In this document: positions 41,231 to 49,875 of the stretch, piece after piece
How the letters are laid out: every line of letters begins with the position of its first letter
Numbering within the stretch: position 1 is the first letter of the stretch
NCBI RefSeq assembly: GCF_019458805.1
Contig: NZ_JAIBOA010000020.1
Coordinates: 1 to 64,000 of the forward strand
DNA: 64,000 bases
From: Actinomadura parmotrematis
GTDB lineage: Bacteria > Actinomycetota > Actinomycetes > Streptosporangiales > Streptosporangiaceae
Direction of reading: 5' to 3'
Notes under the pieces: generated by a model
Seen by the model: only the letters and a program-made list of their open reading frames with translations
What the model was told of the DNA's origin: nothing
The model's database searches: none
Translations under genes and position numbers: made by a program

Positions 41231-44200
41231 TCACCTCTTCGCCTCCTCCTCTGCGGAAGGCGGTGGGCGCCAGTCGATGGTCCACGGTCTGTGACCGCCC
41301 TCGTCCCGGAGGCGGCGGAGAAAAGTGAGCGTGCCCGCGCTGCCGACACCCCATTGGCCGGCTGCAGCGGCCAGCGAATGGTCAGGGAACACGGGTCGCT
41401 CGACCGTGCCCCCGCACCTGGCGAGCATCAGCGCCAAGACCTGGTGGGCGCCGTCGAGGTATTCCTGTGAACGCGTCGCCAGTCCAAGGTCGATCATCAG
41501 TTCGCCTACGCCGGCCATTCCGCAGCACTGGCTGAGCACGGCCATGGTGGGCGCCACCCGCAGGGCGGCACGTCCCGCCGCGCAAGCCGCCTCCAGGTAG
41601 CGGTCGTCATCCAGCCATCGCCAGGCCGCCAGCATGGCCGCCCCGATCCCTGCCAGCCCCTGACACCAGGACCCGGCCATCGGCTTCGCCGCCGCCCCCT
41701 CCGACGCAGCGATCAGCCCTGGCACTTCGGCCAGCAGCACCGCTACCCGCCGTTCAGCCTCCGACGGTTCGGCGATCCCCATCCGGGCGCACGTCACCGT
41801 GAAGACAGCGATACCTGCCTGCCCGTGCGCCATCCCCAGGTCGGCGCGCACCCCGGATCCCGGCAGCGGGGCAGGCAATTCGTCCGCTGTTCGCAGCTCG
41901 TGCCCCACGGACAGAACCTCCGCGCACTCCTCAGCGCGCACCAGCTCCTCAGTGCACGCCCGGCGGCCCTGCCGTTCCCGCAAGACGGCGAGCATCAAGT
42001 TCCCCATGCCCGTCCCCGCCACGCCCTGCGCGAGATCGTCCCGCTCCCCAGGACATGCACGCGGCAACTGCGGCACTGTCCCCCACTGCCCGCCGAGTAC
42101 CTGAGGGGTGCCCTCCGCGCGTGCTCCTCGACCGCTCCCCTCTCGTCTCCCGCTCCCGGTCTCGCTTCCGCTTTCCCCCTGTTCTGCTGCACTTGCCCCT
42201 ACAGCTGGAACCGTCCCGGCCCCCGGCCCTACCTGCTCGTTCCCTGACCGCCTGTCCCGCGCCCACCGGTGCTCTGACCGCCCGTCCTGCGCCCGGCCTC
42301 TTCCCTGATCGAGCACATGATCGGCAGCCGCCAGGAACACGAGCGCGCCGGCGCCCCCGAAGAGCAGGCCGTGTCCCAGGTCCCCGCGCCGGGTCTCACG
42401 AGCCGTGCGCTCGGCCAGTTCCGTCGCGAGCTTCCGGGCATCAGGCACGGCCGCATGGTGAAGCAGTTCGAGCCCGATGCCGGCGGTTCCGATGTGCGCG
42501 TTGATCGGCACGGGTCTCTCGCCGATCCCGTCAAGTGTCTCGCGCGCCTGCGCAATGACCTGGTCGAGCACGTGCTCGACCATGCCGTGCAGGTCCGGCA
42601 CCTTTGGCAGCGAAGGCAGCCCTCCGCTGTCTCCTGCCACCTGCCCCAACGCCTTTGACCTTGATGCCTTCGAAGGCGAACGCCACACGCCGACGTTTCC
42701 GGCCCGCGCTTTCCTCTCCCCCTTTCGTGCGTCGTCCTCTCCTTCCCAGGTCCGGCCCGCGGCCCTGTCCCTGGTTCCCGTGCCTGTCCCCGGTCTCGTT
42801 CCGGCTCCGGTTTCGTGTCCGATTTCGCGTCCCGGAACAGCTCTGTTTCCAGGGTTGCAACTGGATCCGGCCAGAGAAACGATCCCCTTCGCGCCGGGGG
42901 GCCGCCGGAGGCTTTCCATCGCTGCCGCTCGGTCGGCGACGTCTTCGCTCAGAAGCTTCGGAATGATGTCCGCGGCGCGGTCGTCGAGGGCGGGCGTCGC
43001 ACCCAGGGTCATCAGCGTCGCGCGGGCGTTCCGCTCCTGCTCGTCGTGCATGCGTATCGGTTCGATGCCCGTCACCGCGTAGAAGAGGGTCGCGCCGAGC
43101 GCATAGTGGTCGTCCGCCGGCGTCGCCGGCGCGTCCCGGCGCTGTTCGGGCGGCGAGTAACCGGGCGTCCATCCGAACGGCTGGCTGCCGGCGTGGCTGC
43201 TGATGTCGAAATCGATCAGCAGGCAGCGCCCTGCGGTGTCGATCGCAACGTTCTTCGGAGCCAGGTCTCGATGCACGACGCCCCGCCCGTGCAGGACGTC
43301 CAGCAAGGCCGCGAGCCGCCGCGCCAGAGCGCCGAAGTCGCGCGGCTCTCCGATGCCATAGCGCCCGTGGTCGACCACGTCCTGCCGAAGGTCACGACCG
43401 CCCGCACTGGTGACCACGAGGTACTCGTCCTCACCGTGGCGGAAGTGGTCCACGGCCTGCGGGAAGCCCGGCGCGCCGTTCATGACATGAAGGATCCGCA
43501 GTTCGTTGCGCAGATGAGCGCGGACGTCCCTCCCTTCCTCGTCCTCGCCGATGTACGCCCGTGCCTGCTTGATCACGACTTCGCGCCCGGTGCGCAGATC
43601 GGTGGCCCGATAGACGCTGCCCCGAGCGGACCGGGAGATCCCTTCATCGACCCTGTACCGGCCGCCGAGCAGCGGCCCTGGTCGAGAGCCCGCCACGGTC
43701 CCTGTCGCTCTTCCCCTTTCGGTTCGCAACACCGCCTTGGCGTCGGCCCCAACCGGCGCCTGGGACATGGCGCCCATTGCCGCATCCCGTGTCCGGGCGG
43801 ATGCGCCATGGGTGGTTGTGTCGGGCGTGCGCCTTGCCGAAACGCCGGAATCCGATGCGCCGGAGAGGAGCAGCTTCGAGCCTGCCGACTCGGGACACCG
43901 ATATCCGGAAGGCAGCGATCCAGAATCCGCCGATCCTGAACCCGGCTCTCCGGGGAATGGCCGCCCTGATCTTGCGGGCTCGGAATCAGAGCGCTGACCG
44001 CCCGCTTGCTGTTCGGCCGCGCCGGAGGTCGCCGGCGGAGGGGTGTTGGCCGCTGGGGTCGAGTGGCATGCGATGAGGTCGCCCGAGGAACGGGCGGTGA
44101 AGGGATCGGTGGCCCAGGCGGGGCATTGGAAGACGAAGCCCGCCGTCCCCGGGAAGACCTCTCCCTCCGGCCCGATGACCACCAGCTCGTAGTCTCCGTT

Positions 44201-44653
44201 GTCGGTCCTTCGATACTGCGGGCGGAACGGCCCGTAGCGGTAGTAGACGGGGGCGTCGGAAACGACCCTGCGGTCACTGATGATGACCGGGGCCGCCAAG
44301 CCCCTGAGGGCATCGGCCAGGGTGGCCCCGATCGCGGCGACGACGCTCTGGTCGGGATAGACGGTGATGGCCTTGCCGATCGATCCGCTGGAGTTGTTGG
44401 GCGAGTTGAGCTCGCGCAGGTGTTCCACGCTGCGCACGACCTTGAAGTTGGGCGCGTGCTCCAGCAGAACGGGGAGGGCCCGGTCGAGTGTCCGGCCGAG
44501 CGTGGCCGGACGGGCCGCGATGTGCAGTTTCCAGCCCTGGTCGGCCATCGGGACCCGGCGGTCGTGCACATCGATCCACAGATCACCGTGGTGGAGCCGC
44601 AGGTCGCGTGATGCGAGTTCGGCGAGCCGCTCGCCGACGTCTACCGAGGTCAT
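41231..44653 (-). CDS. LanKC/LanL-type lanthipeptide synthetase (lyase-kinase-cyclase)
   Basis: This 1140-residue enzyme should phosphorylate Ser/Thr of the precursor, eliminate phosphate and form lanthionine rings. A phospho-Ser/Thr lyase domain (1-180, GWKLHIAARP with K42/H44, GKAITVYP) is followed by a kinase (328-590: K362, HRDLAPKN with D463, DFD at 481-483). A LanC cyclase (686-1140) contains LGMAHGQAG, SWCQG and QCCGMAG. C997, C1043 and C1044 form a probable three-Cys zinc site. Class III cyclases lack zinc ligands and class IV usually have Cys-Cys-His. Low-complexity inserts at 185-325, 590-685 and 780-885 enlarge it beyond the usual 850-950 residues. Confidence 0.9.
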   Translation of the reverse strand: MTSVDVGERLAELASRDLRLHHGDLWIDVHDRRVPMADQGWKLHIAARPATLGRTLDRALPVLLEHAPNFKVVRSVEHLRELNSPNNSSGSIGKAITVYPDQSVVAAIGATLADALRGLAAPVIISDRRVVSDAPVYYRYGPFRPQYRRTDNGDYELVVIGPEGEVFPGTAGFVFQCPAWATDPFTARSSGDLIACHSTPAANTPPPATSGAAEQQAGGQRSDSEPARSGRPFPGEPGSGSADSGSLPSGYRCPESAGSKLLLSGASDSGVSARRTPDTTTHGASARTRDAAMGAMSQAPVGADAKAVLRTERGRATGTVAGSRPGPLLGGRYRVDEGISRSARGSVYRATDLRTGREVVIKQARAYIGEDEEGRDVRAHLRNELRILHVMNGAPGFPQAVDHFRHGEDEYLVVTSAGGRDLRQDVVDHGRYGIGEPRDFGALARRLAALLDVLHGRGVVHRDLAPKNVAIDTAGRCLLIDFDISSHAGSQPFGWTPGYSPPEQRRDAPATPADDHYALGATLFYAVTGIEPIRMHDEQERNARATLMTLGATPALDDRAADIIPKLLSEDVADRAAAMESLRRPPGAKGIVSLAGSSCNPGNRAVPGREIGHETGAGTRPGTGTGTRDRAAGRTWEGEDDARKGERKARAGNVGVWRSPSKASRSKALGQVAGDSGGLPSLPKVPDLHGMVEHVLDQVIAQARETLDGIGERPVPINAHIGTAGIGLELLHHAAVPDARKLATELAERTARETRRGDLGHGLLFGGAGALVFLAAADHVLDQGRGRAQDGRSEHRWARDRRSGNEQVGPGAGTVPAVGASAAEQGESGSETGSGRREGSGRGARAEGTPQVLGGQWGTVPQLPRACPGERDDLAQGVAGTGMGNLMLAVLRERQGRRACTEELVRAEECAEVLSVGHELRTADELPAPLPGSGVRADLGMAHGQAGIAVFTVTCARMGIAEPSEAERRVAVLLAEVPGLIAASEGAAAKPMAGSWCQGLAGIGAAMLAAWRWLDDDRYLEAACAAGRAALRVAPTMAVLSQCCGMAGVGELMIDLGLATRSQEYLDGAHQVLALMLARCGGTVERPVFPDHSLAAAAGQWGVGSAGTLTFLRRLRDEGGHRPWTIDWRPPPSAEEEAKR

Positions 44654-44707
44654 CCTCGCCTCCCTCTGATGGATGGATGTCGCGGATGGTCAGGTCTTGC
44701 GGACTTC

Positions 44708-44724
44708 AGGGGCCTGACAGGCCC
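44708..44724. terminator. 7-bp hairpin between precursor and synthetase genes
   Basis: GGGGCCT-GAC-AGGCCCC is a perfect stem with a 3-nt loop, 55 bp before the synthetase start in the 362-bp gap after the precursor gene. It could attenuate read-through so that precursor exceeds enzyme, as in other lanthipeptide operons. The rest of the gap shows no convincing gene. Confidence 0.5.
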
Positions 44725-45015
44725 CAGCGGACTTGCACGACACCGACCAGGCCTCGCGGGTGTCTCGCTGTGGGGGTCCTCCTTCCTGCGGAACTCCGGT
44801 TCTTCTGCGGAGCTCCGTCACCGACGAAGGTCAGGCGGGATGGCCGGGTGGTGGCCGGAGCGCCGCCTGTGAAGGCACCGGTCCAGGAAGGCACCGAGCG
44901 CACTGCCGCGAAGGGCATCGGGCGGCTGTCCGGCTGGATTCTCCTTTCGGCCGTTCCGGTTTCGGCCTGCCGGCGCCGGTGACGGAGCGTGATGGGAGCT
45001 AGGCGTTCGGCGGGG

Positions 45016-45225
45016 CTAGCCGTCGCACCGCAGAGTGGCGCCCGTGACGCAGGTCTGGCTGAAGGTGCCGCCATCGCAGCGGATGGTGAAGCCCGAGACG
45101 CAGGTGCTGACGCATGCCTGCTCGCCGTGCCGGCCCGGAGCCGTGGACGCGTCGAACAGCACGCCGTCGGCCTCGGTCATGTCGACCGTGCCCGCGTCGC
45201 GGGGTTCGAGGAGAAGGGAGCTCAT
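45016..45225 (-). CDS. lanthipeptide precursor peptide with duplicated core module
   Basis: The 69-residue peptide has a perfect AGGAGG four bases before its ATG. The leader of about 36 residues begins MSSLLLEPRDAG, with a leucine-rich start like class III/IV leaders, and is acidic. The core is rich in Cys, Ser and Thr: Cys at 38, 42, 50, 59 and 67, and nine Ser/Thr. Two modules repeat with a period of 17 residues, TCVSGFTIRCDG (41-52) and TCVTGATLRCDG (58-69), with a partial ACVS before. It lies between the SARP and the synthetase on the same strand. Precursor identity is inferred from these features and the adjacent synthetase. Confidence 0.85.
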   Translation of the reverse strand: MSSLLLEPRDAGTVDMTEADGVLFDASTAPGRHGEQACVSTCVSGFTIRCDGGTFSQTCVTGATLRCDG

Positions 45226-45258
45226 GGATCCTCCTGATGGGGGGCTCTTGGAGTTCCA

Positions 45259-47088
45259 TTAGAGCGGCCGTGTCTGCAGTATTCCTGCAGCGTGTCCGGG
45301 AGGCGGGAGAGCGAAGCGGTTCATGGCGTGTTCGACCGGATCGCCCTCCAGGTCCGCACGCTCACGGGCATAGATACGCAGGAGGTCGTGGCAGTGGTAG
45401 CCGGGGCGGCCCCGGCCGTCCACCGTGGCCTCGACGAGGTGCGCCTCTGCGAGACGCTCGGCGAGTTCTTCCGCGACGTCCTCGGCGACGCCGAGACGCG
45501 CGGCGAGCGAGCTCGGACAGAAGGGGCCCGCCAAGCCGCCGAGAGCGCGGAAGGCCCGGCGCTCGGCTCTGTTCAAGCGGCGGTAGCCGGTCTCAAGGCT
45601 GGAGCGGACCGCGAGATCACCGGCCGTCAGTTCGTCGAGGCGCCGCTCCTCGCAGCTCAGACGCCGCACCATCGCCGGCAAAGGCCAGCTGGGATGCATG
45701 CCGAGCCGTGCGCCGATCACGCGCAATGCCAAGGGCAGGCCGCCGCACAGCTCGACGATCCGCGCCGCTGCGGCGGGGTCGGCGGTGACACGGTCGCGTC
45801 CGGCCGTCTCGGCCAGGAGTTCCGTGCCGCTCTGGAGAGGCAGCGGACCGGGAGCGAAGCGGATGGTCCCCTCCAGACCGGCGAGGGCGTACCTGCTGGT
45901 GATCAGGACGGTGCTGCCCGCCGTTCCGGGCAGCAGGGAGCGCACCTGCCATTCGCCTGCGGCGTCGTCCAGGACCAGCAACAGGCGCCGTCCGGTCAGG
46001 ACACTGCGGAAGAGCGCCGCTCGCGCCTCCAGCGACTCGGGAACGGCCGCGTCGGAGACGCCGAGAGCCCTCAGCAGCCGGCGCAGCGTGCGCGATGGAT
46101 CGGGGGGCCGCTGCGCGTCTGACCCGCGCAGGTCCACGAAAAGCTGTCCATCAGGGAAGGAGTTCCGCACGCTCTGGCCGGCGGCCACGGCCAGGGTCGT
46201 CTTGCCGCATCCGGGCATGCCCGAGACGACGCAGAGCCGCACGGACTCGATGCCGTCCAGCAGAGCGCTGCGCAGCGTTGCCAGCTCCCTCGCCCGTCCC
46301 ACGAAGTCGCCGGGCACCGGGGGGAGCTCGGCGGGCACGGTCGTCAGGCGGACGGGGGCGGCCGGTTCACCGGCGAGGATCTCCGCGTGCAGGCGCTGAA
46401 GGTCCCCGCCCGGATCGATCCCGAGTTCCTCGGCGAGGACACGCCGTCCCTCCTGGTACACCTCCAGCGCGTCGGCCTGTCGGCCCGCGTCCGACAAGGC
46501 CGTCATGAGGTGGCCGCGCAGCCTCTCGTTGAGCGGGTGCGCGGCCACCAGGCCGGCGAGCTCGGGGATCAGGTCGTCGCCGCGCCCGGTCTGCAGTTCG
46601 ATGGCGATGCGTTCCTCTTGCACGCTCAGGCGCAGTTCGTTCAGCCGGTCGGCTTCGGCGAGCAGGAACGATTCCCCCACACCGCCGAAGGCCGGTCCGC
46701 GCCAGAGACGTTCCGCCTCGCGGAAGACGCTCGCCGCCTCGGACAGATCTCCGTGCCCGACGGCGGCGCGTCCCCGCTCGACCAGCGTGGTGAAGCAGTG
46801 CACGTCGACCTGCGCCGTGTCCACGACCATCAGGTAGCCGGGCGAGCGGGTCACGAGGCGCTTCGCGCCGAGGACGCGCCGCAGCGCGCACACGTAGCTG
46901 TGCACCAGGGCCGCCGCCGTGGTCGGCGGATGCTCGCCCCACAGCCCGTCGATGAGGCGGTCGATGCTGACCACGGTGCCCGGATCCAGCAGGCAGGCGG
47001 CGAGCAACGCCCGATGCTTGGCGGCCGTCAGCGGGAGCGCGCGCGTCCCGTCGGTCGCCTCCACCACTCCGAGCAAGCGGAACTCCAC
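45259..47088 (-). CDS. SARP-family regulator with NB-ARC ATPase domain
   Basis: The 609-residue protein has an OmpR-like DNA-binding domain (VEFRLLGVVEA to about residue 90) and a BTAD helical domain (about 95-245, FTTLVERGRAAVG). An NB-ARC-type ATPase follows, with Walker A GMPGCGKTTLAVAAG and LLLVLDDA. There is no TPR tail. SARPs activate antibiotic and peptide clusters from direct heptamer repeats. The stop is 33 bp before the precursor start, so they may share a transcript. GTG at 47088 follows GGGGGA; an ATG at 47124 would add 12 residues. Confidence 0.88.
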   Translation of the reverse strand: MEFRLLGVVEATDGTRALPLTAAKHRALLAACLLDPGTVVSIDRLIDGLWGEHPPTTAAALVHSYVCALRRVLGAKRLVTRSPGYLMVVDTAQVDVHCFTTLVERGRAAVGHGDLSEAASVFREAERLWRGPAFGGVGESFLLAEADRLNELRLSVQEERIAIELQTGRGDDLIPELAGLVAAHPLNERLRGHLMTALSDAGRQADALEVYQEGRRVLAEELGIDPGGDLQRLHAEILAGEPAAPVRLTTVPAELPPVPGDFVGRARELATLRSALLDGIESVRLCVVSGMPGCGKTTLAVAAGQSVRNSFPDGQLFVDLRGSDAQRPPDPSRTLRRLLRALGVSDAAVPESLEARAALFRSVLTGRRLLLVLDDAAGEWQVRSLLPGTAGSTVLITSRYALAGLEGTIRFAPGPLPLQSGTELLAETAGRDRVTADPAAAARIVELCGGLPLALRVIGARLGMHPSWPLPAMVRRLSCEERRLDELTAGDLAVRSSLETGYRRLNRAERRAFRALGGLAGPFCPSSLAARLGVAEDVAEELAERLAEAHLVEATVDGRGRPGYHCHDLLRIYARERADLEGDPVEHAMNRFALPPPGHAAGILQTRPL

Positions 47089-47184
47089 GATTCCCCCGGA
47101 TCTCGTGCGCGATACGCGACCCATCCATTTGACGTCACCTCAGTGACGCGGGCGCGTGAGATAAATCCGTCCCCACCAGGAGAT

Positions 47185-48024
47185 TCATCTGGCCTGGACG
47201 GTCAGCCACGCCTGATCGAGAGGGTCTCCTGCCCGGAGCGAGAAGTAGACGCGGCCGGGATCGCCCCAGAACCAGCCGAGGCGCGGGTCGGAGTCGAGCT
47301 GCAGCAGCAGGTCCCATGCTTCGCCGGCGAGCGCCGCCTGTTCGTCGGCGGACAGGGGCTTGTCGTCCAGGTCACGGCCTGCGGCGACGGCCGCGCAATC
47401 GGCGGAAACGGGCCGCTCGACGACGGCGGGCCAGCCGCCGAGCTGGTGCATGGGGGCGCGATCCGGCCAGACGTGCTGCTGCCATGCGGCGTGCAGCTGC
47501 TCGTACACGTTGAGGAAGCCGCAGTAGGCGGCCTCCAGCGCTCTGATCGCCGGTTCTTCGGGAGCGGGCAGGGAGAGATGGGGGACCGCGCTCAGCGAGG
47601 CGTCGCAGAAGGCGACGGTTCCGGCAGGGGCCTCGGTCTCCTGCAGATCTCCGGTGAACACGCGCCACGCGTCCTGCTGGGAGAGGTCGCCGCCCCAGGG
47701 ACGCGGGGCGCCGGTGGCGTAGTAGAACGCGGCCGTGCCTTTCGAGGGCAGCCCCGGAACCGTGACGGTCCCCTGCAGCGCCGAGAAATCGACGGTGCCG
47801 AGGTAATCGAGGGGTCTGCCTTCCCAGTCCGGCCAGGACGCGTCGGCCGGTAGCCGTGGCCGTCCTCCGAGACGGACCGCCTCCGGCCCGCCTCGGCCGG
47901 GACCGTCCGCGTCGAGCCGCAGAGCCGGCCGGATCAGGGGGGACAGGGCGGCGGAGACCTCCGGTGCGAGGAAGACGCCGAACAGGGAACGCAGACGCTG
48001 ACGCTGCGACTCGAAGTGATCCAT
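47185..48024 (-). CDS. DUF1963 (YwqG-like) protein
   Basis: The 279-residue cytoplasmic protein has DUF1963 features: RLGGRPRLPADASWP, DFSALQ, FYYATG and GEAWDLLLQLDSDPRLGWFWGDPGRVYFSL. The family is widespread and uncharacterised in bacteria. ATG at 48024 is used. Upstream lies the shared DnaA-box-like site at 48074-48087. It is probably unrelated to the lanthipeptide genes, although it is co-oriented with the SARP across a 96-bp gap. Confidence 0.85.
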   Translation of the reverse strand: MDHFESQRQRLRSLFGVFLAPEVSAALSPLIRPALRLDADGPGRGGPEAVRLGGRPRLPADASWPDWEGRPLDYLGTVDFSALQGTVTVPGLPSKGTAAFYYATGAPRPWGGDLSQQDAWRVFTGDLQETEAPAGTVAFCDASLSAVPHLSLPAPEEPAIRALEAAYCGFLNVYEQLHAAWQQHVWPDRAPMHQLGGWPAVVERPVSADCAAVAAGRDLDDKPLSADEQAALAGEAWDLLLQLDSDPRLGWFWGDPGRVYFSLRAGDPLDQAWLTVQAR

Positions 48025-48073
48025 GTCACAAAGGGTTCCCTGCCGCGCAGGCCCGCGCCAGTCCCCTCCGCAT

Positions 48074-48087
48074 CTGTGGATAACTTC
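48074..48087 (-). promoter_or_regulatory. DnaA-box-like site 1
   Basis: GAAGTTATCCACAG on the minus strand contains a perfect DnaA box (TTATCCACA). It overlaps the stop codon of the divIVA-like gene and lies 50 bp upstream of the DUF1963 start. The same 14-mer occurs at 55555-55568 and a one-base variant at 57544-57557. Confidence 0.6.
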
Positions 48088-48598
48088 AGCGGCGCTCCAG
48101 GGCCGCGACGAGCTGCGCCAGGAAGCGGTCGACCTCCTGCACGTCATAGCCCGGACCGAAACGCACCACCTCGAAGGCCGACTCGCGGATGTCACGCGGC
48201 GTCACCGGTGGCCGGGTGCCGCGCAGCCCGTCGATCACGCGGTCCAGGAAGGCGTCCACGTCCTGCACGCCGTAGCCCTCGCGGAGCCGCGAGCTGGAGA
48301 ACCGGGCGTTCTGGATCCAGCTGATCAGCCAGCCGGTGTGCACCCGCGGCCGCCCCGGACGCTTGGCGATCGGGGCACGGGCCTGCAGTTCGCGGATGCT
48401 CTCGAGGAGCAGCGCATCCACCGCCTTGTGCTCGTAGCCGCGGAGCACGGTGTTGAAGCGGCTGGCCCGGACCTCGTCGGCGTCGAGCGGCGGGCCGCCG
48501 TTCAGGGCCTCGGAGATGCGCTCCAGCAGCGCGTCCACCTGGGCGCGGTCGTAGCCGCGCATTGCCACCGGAAGGCGTGTCGCCGTCTTCGCGGGCAT
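48086..48598 (-). CDS. DivIVA-domain protein
   Basis: This 170-residue protein has three copies of a DivIVA-type signature: RGYDRAQVDALLERI (about 14-28), RGYEHKAVDALLLESI and EGYGVQDVDAFLDRVI, with a further GYDVQEVDRFLAQLV at the C-terminus. Similar actinobacterial proteins contain DivIVA-like domain repeats, usually near the cytoplasmic membrane, but lack the long coiled coil of true DivIVA/Wag31. AGGAGC precedes the ATG at 48598. It sits 7 bp downstream of rlmN. Confidence 0.8.
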   Translation of the reverse strand: MPAKTATRLPVAMRGYDRAQVDALLERISEALNGGPPLDADEVRASRFNTVLRGYEHKAVDALLLESIRELQARAPIAKRPGRPRVHTGWLISWIQNARFSSSRLREGYGVQDVDAFLDRVIDGLRGTRPPVTPRDIRESAFEVVRFGPGYDVQEVDRFLAQLVAALERR

Positions 48599-48605
48599 GC
48601 CGCTC

Positions 48606-49775
48606 CTAGTCCTTTGTGGCGGCGGCCAGCTGGCCGCAGGCGCCGTCGATCTCCCTCCCCCGGGTGTCGCGGACGGTGACGGGCACACCGTGCGCCTCCA
48701 GGCGGCGGACGAACTCGCGCTCGTCCTGCGGCCGCGAGGCCGTCCACTTCGACCCCGGAGTCGGGTTCAACGGGATCAGATTGACGTGTACGAGATGTCC
48801 GCGCAAGAGCCGCCCGAGAAGATCGGCGCGCCAGGACTGGTCGTTCACGTCCTTGATCAGCGCGTACTCGATCGAGACGCGCCGCCCGCTCCGCTCGGCG
48901 TAGGCCCAGGCGGCGTCCAGCACCTCGGCGACCTTCCACCGGTTGTTGATCGGCACGAGCTCGTCGCGCAGCTCGTCGTCGGGGGCGTGCAGCGACAGCG
49001 CGAGCCGGACCGACATGTCCTCGGCGGCGAGCTTCTCGATCGCCGGGACGAGGCCCACGGTCGACACGGTGACCGACCGCTGGGAGATGCCGAGGCCCGC
49101 CGGGGCCGGGTCGGTGATCCGGCGGACGGCGCCGATCACCGCCTTGTAGTTGGCGAGCGGCTCGCCCATCCCCATGAACACGATGTTGGAGACGCGGCCG
49201 GGACCGCCGGGGACGCGGCCCCTGGCGAGGGTGCGGGCGCCCGCGGCGACCTGCTCGACGATCTCGGCGGTGGACAGGTTGCGGGTCAGCCCCGCCTGGC
49301 CCGTCGCGCAGAACGGGCAGTTCATGCCGCACCCGGCCTGCGAGGACACGCACATGGTGGCGCGGTCGGGGTAGCGCATCAGCACCGACTCGAACAGCAC
49401 CCCGTCGAAGGCCTTCCACACCGTCTTCAGCGTGGTGCCGCCGTCGCAGTCCAGCTCGCGCACGGGCGTGAGCAGGGACGGCAGCAGCTCGGCCGCCAGC
49501 CGGTCGCGGACCTTGGCCGGCAGGTCGGTCATCTGCGCGGGGTCGTCGGCCAGCCGCGAGAAGTAGTGCCGGGACAGCTGGTCGGCGCGGAAGGGCTTCT
49601 CGCCCAGCTCGGCGACGGCCTCGCGGCGCTCGGCGGTCGTGAGGTCGGCCAGGTGCCGCGGCGGCTTGGCGCGGCGCGGGGCCGCGAAGACCAGCTTGGC
49701 CGGGGTCTTCCCGGCCGCGGCCTCGGCGGGCGGGACGGCGGCGGACGGCGCGGTGGGCTCGGTGGTGGCAGACAT
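48606..49775 (-). CDS. rlmN: 23S rRNA (adenine2503-C2)-methyltransferase RlmN
   Basis: The 389-residue radical SAM enzyme has the cluster motif [12 protein letters not shown], the cysteine-containing CVSSQAG, and [11 protein letters not shown]. RlmN methylates A2503 of 23S rRNA (and A37 of some tRNAs) by a two-SAM mechanism with Cys catalysis. The N-terminus carries an alanine-rich extension of about 35 residues that is probably flexible. ATG at 49775 follows GGAAGGA. It is divergent from the SUFU-domain gene and lies downstream of cdsA in the core cluster. Confidence 0.95.
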   Translation of the reverse strand: MSATTEPTAPSAAVPPAEAAAGKTPAKLVFAAPRRAKPPRHLADLTTAERREAVAELGEKPFRADQLSRHYFSRLADDPAQMTDLPAKVRDRLAAELLPSLLTPVRELDCDGGTTLKTVWKAFDGVLFESVLMRYPDRATMCVSSQAGCGMNCPFCATGQAGLTRNLSTAEIVEQVAAGARTLARGRVPGGPGRVSNIVFMGMGEPLANYKAVIGAVRRITDPAPAGLGISQRSVTVSTVGLVPAIEKLAAEDMSVRLALSLHAPDDELRDELVPINNRWKVAEVLDAAWAYAERSGRRVSIEYALIKDVNDQSWRADLLGRLLRGHLVHVNLIPLNPTPGSKWTASRPQDEREFVRRLEAHGVPVTVRDTRGREIDGACGQLAAATKD

Positions 49776-49875
49776 GGTCCTTCCAGTGTCGCAAACCCCG
49801 GCGGGTGCCCGGGACGTCCCGCGTGACCACCCACATCCCTGCGCATGACCTTGTCCGGGAGTTAGGGTCTCGATC

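Noticed and set aside
44706-45074. Second small minus-strand frame next to the lanthipeptide precursor
   Set aside because: It has no Cys/Ser/Thr-rich core or ribosome binding site and overlaps the true precursor gene out of frame.
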